Shown here: positions 30,263 to 37,623 of the stretch, in pieces
Numbering within the stretch: the stretch's first letter is position 1
Layout of the letters: every line of letters begins with the position of its first letter
DNA from: Azospirillum sp. B510
Lineage (GTDB): Bacteria > Pseudomonadota > Alphaproteobacteria > Azospirillales > Azospirillaceae
NCBI RefSeq assembly: GCF_000010725.1
Contig: NC_013857.1
Coordinates: 310,001-374,000, forward strand
Direction: 5' to 3'
Length of the DNA: 64,000 bases
Made by a program: the position numbers and the translations under genes
The notes under the pieces: generated by a model
What the model was told of the DNA's origin: nothing
Database searches by the model: none
What the model saw: only the letters and a program-made list of their open reading frames with translations

Positions 30263-31048
30263 ATGTCCGACCGTATTCGGGTTATTGTTCACAATCAAAG
30301 CCGATTGTTACGCGAATCGATCCTGAACATCCTCGACGATTGCTTCGAGGTCATCGACCCGCAACGCAGGCTGGTCAGTGGGCTTTCACCGAAGACGCTC
30401 TGGAGCGGACGGGTCAACGCAAGCGGAGACCGCCATTCGACGGGCGGGGCCGTCGTCACGCTGGAACCGCCAGACGGCGGCCATGGCGCCGAGCGGCCGG
30501 CGGACATCGTGCTGTTCGATCTGGCCTCGCTGAAGACCGACGCCTGGAACTTCCGCAGCTGGTATGGCGAGCAAGCGAAGCTGGCGATGATCGCCGACGA
30601 GTTTTCCGCCCATCACATGCGGATGGCCCTGCGCTTCGGCGTGCGGGGGTATCTTCTGAACCGGATGGCGCCGGCCGCCTTCGTCCTGTCGCTGCGCCTG
30701 ATCCACGCCGGCGAGCCGGTGGTGCCGGAGGAATGCTTCGACTATTTCTCGCCCAGCGCCCTGCGCCGGGGGGCGGAGGACGGGTCGGTGCCCCAGCATG
30801 AAACCGAACTGCTGGGCTACCCCGGCCTCTATCCGCGCCATGCGCGCATCCTCAAGCTGATCATGGACGGATGCAGCAACAAGGAGATCGCCCGCGAGAT
30901 GGCGATGACCGAGGATCTGGTCAAGCTGCATGTCCGCCACATCATGCAGACCATCAATGTCCGCAACCGCACCCAGGCCGCGCTGTGGGCCGCGCAAAGC
31001 GGGATCATCCAGGAGATGGAGTATTTCCTGGAGCGGTCGGTCCCATAG
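30263..31048 (+). CDS. LuxR/NarL-type regulator with a degenerate receiver domain
   Basis: 261 residues from ATG 30263 (GGGGGAG site). The N-terminal 145 residues resemble a response-regulator receiver but lack key residues. The acidic pair is replaced (IVHNQSRLL), the conserved lysine position reads GYLLNR, and only an Asp in VLFDLASL is near the phosphorylation site. The C-terminal LuxR helix-turn-helix is complete at about 190-250 (GCSNKEIAREMAMTEDLVKLH). It probably works without phosphorylation or as a partner of another regulator. Being just downstream of the exopolysaccharide locus, it may regulate it; no target is shown by sequence. Confidence 0.82.
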   Translation: MSDRIRVIVHNQSRLLRESILNILDDCFEVIDPQRRLVSGLSPKTLWSGRVNASGDRHSTGGAVVTLEPPDGGHGAERPADIVLFDLASLKTDAWNFRSWYGEQAKLAMIADEFSAHHMRMALRFGVRGYLLNRMAPAAFVLSLRLIHAGEPVVPEECFDYFSPSALRRGAEDGSVPQHETELLGYPGLYPRHARILKLIMDGCSNKEIAREMAMTEDLVKLHVRHIMQTINVRNRTQAALWAAQSGIIQEMEYFLERSVP

Positions 31049-31075
31049 ACCGGCGCCGACGGGGGGAACGCTCTT

Positions 31076-31891
31076 TCAGAACCATCCGTCATCCAGCACA
31101 GCGCCGATCCGCGCCGCCACCGCCCGCATCTCCGGCAGCAGAAAGCCGTCCATCAGCTCCGCCGGGACCAGATCACGGAAATGGACCAGCGACAGGCCAC
31201 CCACCGGCAGCTTCCCCGCCGCCCCACCAACGGCCGGAACCGGAATCGACACCATGCGCAGCCCCGGCGCCAAGGCTGGATATTCCCAGGTGGCATAGCC
31301 TCGCTCCCGCGCGGCGGCGATCAGGGCGAGCGTCCCCTCCACCGAGCCGCTGACGGCACCGTCGGCCACCGAATCCTCGACGATGCGCGCCGCCTCGCCG
31401 GGCGGCAGGGCGGACAGATAGGCCAATCCAGTGGCCGATGCCACCATCGGAAAGCGGCGGGTTTCGAACAGGTTCAGCTTGATCGGGGCGGCGGACCGGT
31501 TGGACACCTCGATCACGACGGAGCGTCCTTCGGCCAGGAAGAACTCCGACGGCCATTTCACCCGCGCCCCCAGCTCGTCCAGCAGAGGCTGCACCAACTG
31601 CGCGATGGGGGTTCGCTCGACCAGGGCGCGGGACAGGTTGCGGACCTTGGCGGTGACCTGATAGCCTTCCGCCTCCCCCGACTCCTCCAGATAGCCCTCA
31701 TGGACAAGGGTCTGCACCAGACGGATCACGGTCGCCTTGGGCAGGCGGGACCGGCGCACCAGCTCCGCCACGGTCGGCCGCTGGATTTCATTCGCCACCG
31801 CCAGCACGCGCAGACCACGCACCAGGGCATTCACCGGCTTGGCGCCGGCCCCGCCCTTGGGCTCCCGCGCCGGTCTGGAAACGATCGTCAT
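31076..31891 (-). CDS. IclR-family transcriptional regulator
   Basis: 271 residues. The N-terminal winged helix-turn-helix is at about 22-80 (TVAELVRRSRLPKATVIRLVQTL), followed by the IclR effector-binding domain from about 95 to 265 (ATGLAYLSALPPGEA near 150; RERGYATWE near 213). It converges with the LuxR-type gene (27 bp apart) and lies 16 bp downstream of the PAS-GGDEF-EAL gene on the same strand, so it may be its second cistron. The effector and target genes are unknown. Confidence 0.88.
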   Translation of the reverse strand: MTIVSRPAREPKGGAGAKPVNALVRGLRVLAVANEIQRPTVAELVRRSRLPKATVIRLVQTLVHEGYLEESGEAEGYQVTAKVRNLSRALVERTPIAQLVQPLLDELGARVKWPSEFFLAEGRSVVIEVSNRSAAPIKLNLFETRRFPMVASATGLAYLSALPPGEAARIVEDSVADGAVSGSVEGTLALIAAARERGYATWEYPALAPGLRMVSIPVPAVGGAAGKLPVGGLSLVHFRDLVPAELMDGFLLPEMRAVAARIGAVLDDGWF

Positions 31892-31907
31892 CCCTGTCCC
31901 CGCCGCG

Positions 31908-33965
31908 TCAGGCCGGCACCACGCTGTTGCGGAGGAAGGCTTCGAACTGGTCGACCGGCAGCGGCCGGCTGATCAGATAGCCCTGGATGCGGGTGCAGCG
32001 CTGCTGCCGCAGCATTTCGGCTTGTTCGTGGGTCTCCACCCCTTCGGCGATGGTGTCGAAGCCCAGGCTTTCGGCCAGATTCACGATGGTGCCGACAATG
32101 GCCGGGTCGGTGGTGGACTTGACGATGTCGCGGACGAAGCTGCGGTCGATCTTCAGCGTGTCGATGGGGAAGCGCTTGAGATAGGCCAGCGAGGAGTAGC
32201 CGGTGCCGAAATCGTCGATCGACAGGCGCACACCGATATCCTTCAGCCCGTTGAGGATGGTGACCGCCTTTTCGATGTCGCCGATCATCGCCCCCTCGGT
32301 CAATTCCAGTTCCAGCCGTTCGGCCGGTATGCCGGCGGCCTCGACCACGCTGCGGACGAAGCCGACCAGGCGGGCGTCCTGGAACTGGCGCGGCGACAGG
32401 TTCACCGATACCGACGGGATCGGCAGGCCGCGTTCGATCCAATCGGCCAGCCGGCGGCAGGATTCGATCAGCGTCCAGGCGCCGATTTCCCAGATCATGC
32501 CGGTTTCCTCGGCCAGCGGGATGAATTCCGCCGGGCTCACCATGCCGCGGACCGGGTGGCGCCAGCGGATCAGCGCCTCCGCTCCGATGGTGATGTTGCC
32601 GGCAAGGTCGATCTTCGGCTGGAAATGCAACTCGAACTCGTCGCCGCCACTGGCCCGGCGCAGATCGCTTTCCAGCCCCAGGGTGAAGCCGGAGCGTTCG
32701 CGCATCCCGCTGTCGTAGAAGACGTATTTGTGCTCCGGGTTGCGCTTGGCATGGTACATGGCGAGATCGGCGTTGCGCAGGAGCTGGTCGGCGGTGTCGC
32801 CGTCGTCGGGGTAGAAGGCGATGCCGATCGACGCGCCGCAGAAAAGCTCCTGATTGTGGACGCTGAACGGCTCCGACATCGAATAGAGCACCTTCTCCAC
32901 CAAGCGGGCGCCGGCGGACCGGTCGGCAGCGTCGGGCGCCACGATCAGGAACTCGTCCCCGCCCAGCCGGCCGACGGTGTCGGTCATGCGGGTGCAGTTG
33001 CGCATGCGCCGCGCCACCAGCTTCAGCAACTCGTCGCCGGCATGATGGCCGAGCGTGTCGTTCACCTGCTTGAAACGGTTGAGGTCGAGGAAGGCGACGG
33101 CGACCTTGCTCTTGCCGCGCTGGGCCCGGATGATCGCCTCCTCCAGCCGTTCGCAGACCAGCCAGCGGTTGGGCAGGTCGGTCAACCGGTCGAAGCTGGC
33201 CTGATAGCGGATCTGGTGTTCCTGCGACTTGCGCTGGCTGATGTCGGCGATGGTCAGGACATAATGTTCCAGCACGCCGTTGGGTGCCCGGACCGAGGTC
33301 ACCGACAGGGCGGCGGCGAAGGCGTCGCCGGAATGGCGGAAGCTGGTGACCTCCCCCTGCCAGCGCCCGGACTGCCGCGCCGTGGTCCAGATCGCATCGA
33401 TGAAATCACGCTCGTGCGAGCCGGGCGCGAAGAGGACCAGCGGACGACGCAGCAGCTCCTCGCGCTGGAAGCCGGTCATGATCTCGTAGGCGGGGTTGAT
33501 CGCCTGGACGGTCAGTTCGGGATCGACGATCAGGATGCCGTCGGCGACGCTGTCGAACACGGTGGCGAGCAGCCGGATCTTCTCCTCATGCTGCTTGCGT
33601 TCGGTGATGTCCTGGACGGTGCCTTCATAATAGCGGATGCGGCCGGCCGGGTCGCGCACGCACCGCGCGCTTTCCGAGATCCAGATGATCGATCCGTCGC
33701 GGCGAAAGACGCGCGCCTCGAAACTGAGGACGCGATCCTGCCGGGCCATCAAGTCGGCGAAGGCCTCGCGCTTGCCCGGATCGACATAAAGCTGACAGGC
33801 GATGTCAGTAAGGTTGGCGATCAGATCTTCGGGCGAAGCATAGCCATAGATTTCGGCGAGCGCCGGATTGACACGAAGGTAACGACCGTCGACGGTGGTC
33901 TGATAAATGCCCTCGACAGCATTTTCGAAGATGCTGCGATATTGCTCTTCCGTCTCATAACTCAT
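31908..33965 (-). CDS. PAS-PAS-GGDEF-EAL cyclic-di-GMP turnover protein
   Basis: 685 residues from ATG 33965; an upstream TTG at 34028 is less likely. Order: PAS at 5-120, PAS at 130-245, GGDEF at 255-415, EAL at 435-680. The cyclase motif GGDEF is intact (335-339) with an RMTD inhibitory I-site five residues before it (326-329). The phosphodiesterase motifs EALIRW (about 463), DDFGTG and AEGVET are also intact, so both activities are possible. There is no membrane segment, so sensing is cytosolic through the PAS domains. Its position near the exopolysaccharide genes fits c-di-GMP control of matrix production, an inference only. Confidence 0.93.
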   Translation of the reverse strand: MSYETEEQYRSIFENAVEGIYQTTVDGRYLRVNPALAEIYGYASPEDLIANLTDIACQLYVDPGKREAFADLMARQDRVLSFEARVFRRDGSIIWISESARCVRDPAGRIRYYEGTVQDITERKQHEEKIRLLATVFDSVADGILIVDPELTVQAINPAYEIMTGFQREELLRRPLVLFAPGSHERDFIDAIWTTARQSGRWQGEVTSFRHSGDAFAAALSVTSVRAPNGVLEHYVLTIADISQRKSQEHQIRYQASFDRLTDLPNRWLVCERLEEAIIRAQRGKSKVAVAFLDLNRFKQVNDTLGHHAGDELLKLVARRMRNCTRMTDTVGRLGGDEFLIVAPDAADRSAGARLVEKVLYSMSEPFSVHNQELFCGASIGIAFYPDDGDTADQLLRNADLAMYHAKRNPEHKYVFYDSGMRERSGFTLGLESDLRRASGGDEFELHFQPKIDLAGNITIGAEALIRWRHPVRGMVSPAEFIPLAEETGMIWEIGAWTLIESCRRLADWIERGLPIPSVSVNLSPRQFQDARLVGFVRSVVEAAGIPAERLELELTEGAMIGDIEKAVTILNGLKDIGVRLSIDDFGTGYSSLAYLKRFPIDTLKIDRSFVRDIVKSTTDPAIVGTIVNLAESLGFDTIAEGVETHEQAEMLRQQRCTRIQGYLISRPLPVDQFEAFLRNSVVPA

Positions 33966-34643
33966 GCCACGCGCCTCATCCGACGCCGATCCAATGCCGC
34001 CTGGAAACAACATAAGCGCACAACTCAAACAACGATTGTGAAACTGCCACCTTTCCGCAATGCGGCAAAGTAGACGCTGGTTCGATAAGCGCCGTCAAGC
34101 ACCATCGTCGATACTGTCTCATAGTGCGAAGCGAAAATATAACAAAAAGGTAACCGACACTGACCAACCGCCATTTGCGTTCAGGCTGATTCCCATCAAG
34201 CTATTGATATCAAAGGGTAGAAATCCATGACCCTATTAAAAATCTGAAAAATTCGCGCGAGCTTACCCTGGCGACACGGCGGCTCGCCTCTTCGGTTTCA
34301 CGGCAGCTGCGGGATGAGTGGTTGTTTTTTATTCAAGCCCGCACAGTCTTTAGGCAGAAGCAAGGCTGTGCGGCAGTCCACTCCCAAGTGGACTGGCGGA
34401 AAACGGCATGTTTCCATACGACGATACGGTTGGCAAATCGCGTGCCGATTGAATCTCTGATCAAACCGAAGGCGGTTTGACCGGCGCGACACCAAAGACC
34501 GGATAGCACGCAAGCCAGCGGCGGGGAGGGGGCCTCCACCGACCGCGACGCGTTGGCCTTCTGGCAGGGACTGCCGGCGCTGGTCGTGCTGGTCCTGCCG
34601 GCCGGCCGGATCTGACCGGCCCGCCGGCAGGACCGAACGACGG
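33966..34643. other. 678-bp region without recognised genes
   Basis: The first 250 bp (33990-34240) are AT-rich and probably hold the promoter of the minus-strand PAS-GGDEF-EAL gene. The remainder contains only short frames with no family resemblance. A 12-bp perfect inverted repeat near the right end belongs to the zinc-ribbon gene terminator region. Confidence 0.45.
34591..34634 (-). terminator. Hairpin downstream of the zinc-ribbon gene
   Basis: GGTCCTGCCGGC (34591-34602) pairs with GCCGGCAGGACC (34623-34634), with a nested GGCC stem inside. It lies 9 bp after the minus-strand stop. No T-run follows, so termination strength is uncertain. Confidence 0.55.
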
Positions 34644-34823
34644 TCAGTGGCCGTGGGCGACCTTGGCGCCTTCCTTCAGCTTGAAGACGCGCGAGCAGTA
34701 GGGGCATTCGACCTTCCCCTCGCCATCGAGCGTCAGATAGACCAGCGGATGGCCCAGCGCGCCGCCGCCGCCGTCGCACCCGACGGTCGAGGTTTCAACA
34801 AGGATCGTCTCGGTCGGCTGCAT
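34644..34823 (-). CDS. Small zinc-finger (zf-CHCC) protein
   Basis: 59 residues from ATG 34823, which has AGAGGA at good spacing; the ATG three codons upstream abuts the site. The sequence shows the zf-CHCC pattern of a small alphaproteobacterial family related to the C-terminal zinc domain of mitochondrial complex I subunit NDUFS6. Ligands are Cys16, His24 (GGGALGHPLVYL) and Cys40/Cys43 (ECPYC), with a final histidine-rich tail. The function in bacteria is not established. It diverges from the ABC ATPase gene. Confidence is high for the family and low for the role. Confidence 0.85.
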   Translation of the reverse strand: MQPTETILVETSTVGCDGGGGALGHPLVYLTLDGEGKVECPYCSRVFKLKEGAKVAHGH

Positions 34824-35011
34824 GGCAGTCATCCTCTGTTTTGACAGGCGCGCCGGTTCACGCCATCGTGGACATGCCCGCTGTCCGGGTCCCCGAACAG
34901 GGTTCCGTGCGCGCGGGCCGGATGATACCCATCGCGCGCCGCGGATCAACGGGGGAAACCACCGGACACCGGGGCTTTTTCGTCAACCGCAAACATCATG
35001 GTTCAGGATCA

Positions 35012-36010
35012 ATGGCCGCGCCCACCGATACCCCCACGCCCGTCTCGCTCCCGGCCAACGCGGTGGAGCTGCGCGGCCTGACCAAGATCTACCAGCCGAC
35101 CGGCAAGGCCGGGCCGAAGCATGCCCTGAAGGGCATCGACCTCGCCATTCCGCGCGGGACGCTGTTCGGGCTGCTCGGCCCCAACGGCGCCGGCAAATCG
35201 ACGATGATCAACATCCTGGCCGGGCTGGTGAACAAGACCGGCGGCACCGCCAGCATCTGGGGCCACGAGGTGTCGGAGCATCCGCGCCGCGCCCGCGCCT
35301 CCATCGGCGTGGTGCCGCAGGAGCTGAACATGGATCCCTTCTTCACCCCGCGCGAGATGCTGGAGCTTCAGGCCGGCCTCTATGGCGTGCCGAAGAGGGA
35401 GCGCCGGACGGAGGAGCTGCTGGAGGCCGTCGGGCTCTCCGACAAGGCGGACGCCCATGCCCGCTCGCTGTCGGGCGGCATGAAGCGCCGGCTGATGGTG
35501 GCCAAGGCGCTGGTGCACACCCCGCCGGTGCTGATCCTGGACGAGCCGACCGCCGGTGTCGACGTGGAATTGCGCCGCCAGCTTTGGGAGTATGTCCGCA
35601 CGCTGAACAAGGCGGGCACCACAGTTCTGCTGACCACCCATTATCTACAGGAGGCGGAGGAGCTGTGCGACACCATCGCCATCATCAATCACGGGCAGGT
35701 GGTGGCGTGCGAACCGAAGACGACCCTGCTGCGCCGGGTGGACAACAAGGCGCTGTGCCTGACGCTGGACCGTGATCTGCCCGCCGCCCCGCCGGCGCTG
35801 GAGGGCTACACCGTCGAAGTGCCGGAGCCGCGGCGGATGGTGGTGCGCTACCACCCGAGCCGCCAGCGCGCCGGCGCCATCTTGTCGGCGCTGGCCGCGG
35901 CCAACATCGGGATCGTCGATGTCACGACCGAGGAATCGGATCTGGAGGATATATTCCTCCAACTGACAGGCAGTGCGCACGGCGACACAGAGGTAATCCA
36001 TGCGGCGTAG
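35012..36010 (+). CDS. ABC transporter ATP-binding protein (ABC-2/DrrA-like)
   Basis: 332 residues from ATG 35012, the first start compatible with the family N-terminus (AVELRGLTKIYQ). The ATPase domain has Walker A GPNGAGKST (about 62), signature LSGGMKRRL (about 155), Walker B LILDEPTAGVD (about 175) and the switch His in TTHYLQEAEELCD. A C-terminal extension of about 90 residues is typical of DrrA/NodI/CcmA-like subunits that partner ABC-2 permeases. No permease gene is adjacent; the next gene, overlapping by 11 bp, is a lipoprotein hydrolase. The substrate is unknown. Confidence 0.9.
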   Translation: MAAPTDTPTPVSLPANAVELRGLTKIYQPTGKAGPKHALKGIDLAIPRGTLFGLLGPNGAGKSTMINILAGLVNKTGGTASIWGHEVSEHPRRARASIGVVPQELNMDPFFTPREMLELQAGLYGVPKRERRTEELLEAVGLSDKADAHARSLSGGMKRRLMVAKALVHTPPVLILDEPTAGVDVELRRQLWEYVRTLNKAGTTVLLTTHYLQEAEELCDTIAIINHGQVVACEPKTTLLRRVDNKALCLTLDRDLPAAPPALEGYTVEVPEPRRMVVRYHPSRQRAGAILSALAAANIGIVDVTTEESDLEDIFLQLTGSAHGDTEVIHAA

Positions 36011-37007
36011 CGGGTTGGCGGCTGTCGGCTTGGCGGCTGTTCTCGGGCTGGGGCTTCTGCTTGGCGGCTGCGCCGCGGATTTCCAGCCGATGGGAGCGGC
36101 CGTCGTCGAGCCGCGGTTGAACGACCGGGGACTGATCGCCGCCGACGGATTCGAGCTGCCGATGCGTTCCTGGCTGCCGGCGGACGGCAAGGTCCGGGCG
36201 GCGGTGGTCGCCCTGCATGGCTTCAACGACTATTCCAACGCCTTCGACGGCGCCGGCCGCGACTTCGCCGCCGCCGGCATCGCCACCTACGCCTATGACC
36301 AGCGCGGTTTCGGCGCCACCCGCGACCGCGGCGTATGGCCGGGCACACCGACCCTGGTCAGCGACGCCCGCACCGCGGTCGAAATGGTGCGCCGACGCCA
36401 TCCCGGCGTCCCGGTCTATCTTCTGGGCGAAAGCATGGGTGGGGCGGTGGTGCTCACCGCGATGACCGGCCCCAATCCGCCCGAGGTCGCCGGCACCATC
36501 CTGGTCGCCCCCGCCGTCTGGGGCCGGCAGGCCATGGGCTTCTTCCCGCGCGCCGCCCTGTGGATCACCTATACCCTCGTCCCCGGCATGGTCGTCCATC
36601 CGCCGCAGGATTTGGACATCCATCCATCCGACAACATCGAGATGCTGCGGGCGCTCGGCCGCGACCCGCTGGTCATCAAGGGATCGCGGGTCGATGCGCT
36701 GGAGGGGTTGACCGACCTGATGGGCAGCGCGCTCGACGCCTGCCAGCATCTGCAAATCCCGTCCCTGGTCCTCTATGGCGCGCATGAGGAGGTGCTGCCA
36801 CCCAAGCCGGTCGAGCGGGCACTGAAGGAGTTCGAAACCGGCGGGCGGCATGTCGTCGCCGTCTATCCCGACGGCTACCACATGCTGTTGCGTGACCTGA
36901 AGGGCAAACTGGTCGTCGACGACATCGTCGCCTGGATCGAAAACCCGAAGCTGCCGCTGGCCAGCGGCGCCGACCGCGCTCCAAGGGCCCTGCTCGCCTC
37001 CAAGTGA
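36000..37007 (+). CDS. Alpha/beta-hydrolase lipoprotein (monoacylglycerol lipase/lysophospholipase-like)
   Basis: 335 residues. The N-terminus is a lipoprotein signal with lipobox LLGGC (Cys24), so the enzyme is predicted to be anchored in the periplasm or outer membrane. The serine-hydrolase-4 type fold is indicated by VVALHGFNDYSNAF (about 62), YDQRGFGATRD and the nucleophile elbow GESMGG (about 146). An acid follows in the LVLYGAHEEV region, with the late His in DGYHMLLRD. Its start lies inside the upstream ABC ATPase gene, indicating translational coupling and perhaps a shared envelope-lipid role. The substrate is inferred from the family only. Confidence 0.85.
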   Translation: MRRSGLAAVGLAAVLGLGLLLGGCAADFQPMGAAVVEPRLNDRGLIAADGFELPMRSWLPADGKVRAAVVALHGFNDYSNAFDGAGRDFAAAGIATYAYDQRGFGATRDRGVWPGTPTLVSDARTAVEMVRRRHPGVPVYLLGESMGGAVVLTAMTGPNPPEVAGTILVAPAVWGRQAMGFFPRAALWITYTLVPGMVVHPPQDLDIHPSDNIEMLRALGRDPLVIKGSRVDALEGLTDLMGSALDACQHLQIPSLVLYGAHEEVLPPKPVERALKEFETGGRHVVAVYPDGYHMLLRDLKGKLVVDDIVAWIENPKLPLASGADRAPRALLASK

Positions 37008-37286
37008 GGGGAACGGGGACAGCCCTGCGACATGTTGACCCGGTCCAGGCCCGGAGACGGCCGGGGCCGCCCCGGCCCAGCCGCTTGGTCGCTCCCTACC
37101 ACGGAGATAGGAGCTTGGAAATCCGAAGTTATCCGCTCCGCCTACCCGAACGGTGCCCAGGTGGCCGCGGGTTTTGCACCCAAAGGTATAGTACCCGTTA
37201 GGACCAAAGCAACTCTGCCACTTCCGGCGGTTGAGGGATAAGGTGCCGCACAGGCGGACAACCGAATGTCCCCGTTGGGAGGAACC

Positions 37287-37538
37287 ATGCACAGCGTCGA
37301 ATCCCAGATTACCCCGTCCGGTGCGGCCCGCGCCGCGGGCGCCGCGACCGCTGCCCAAACAACCACTCCGACCGCCAGCCTCGATGTCCAGGCCATCGCC
37401 GACCGTTACGGCTGGACGCCTTCGATGGCACGCTGGTGGATGTCCTTCGCCGCCTGCTCCGTCGGCAACAAATCGGACGCGATGATCGCCTTTCTCGACA
37501 AGACCGTCGGCGGCGTGGCGATGATCCGCCGCCGCTGA
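37287..37538 (+). CDS. Hypothetical 83-residue protein
   Basis: ATG 37287 has a strong GGGAGGAA site. The N-terminal 35 residues are Ala/Thr-rich and likely disordered. The rest (from about 33) is a compact, Trp-containing segment (DRYGWTPSMARWWMSFAACS) ending in a basic RRR. There is no signal peptide or recognised domain. A good terminator follows 25 bp after the stop, so it is probably transcribed alone or at the end of a message. The ribosome site and terminator support a real gene; the function is unknown. Confidence 0.65.
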   Translation: MHSVESQITPSGAARAAGAATAAQTTTPTASLDVQAIADRYGWTPSMARWWMSFAACSVGNKSDAMIAFLDKTVGGVAMIRRR

Positions 37539-37563
37539 TCGGGACCCGGCAGCCAAATGGAAG

Positions 37564-37588
37564 CGGCCCCTCCGGGCCGCTTTTTTTA
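37564..37588 (+). terminator. Rho-independent terminator
   Basis: GCGGCCC, loop CTCC, GGGCCGC, followed by seven T. It ends the small hypothetical gene and faces the converging glgE-fusion gene. Confidence 0.92.
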
Positions 37589-37623
37589 TGGGACGTTCTT
37601 TGCCCACCGGCATCCCCGTCGGC

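Noticed and set aside
31908..33965. Possibility that the GGDEF or EAL domain is degenerate
   Set aside because: GGDEF, the RxxD inhibitory site, EAL, DDFGTG and AEGVET motifs are all intact.
34333..34779. 148-codon minus-strand frame
   Set aside because: It overlaps the zinc-ribbon gene in another frame, is Arg-rich and crosses the hairpin; no family resemblance.
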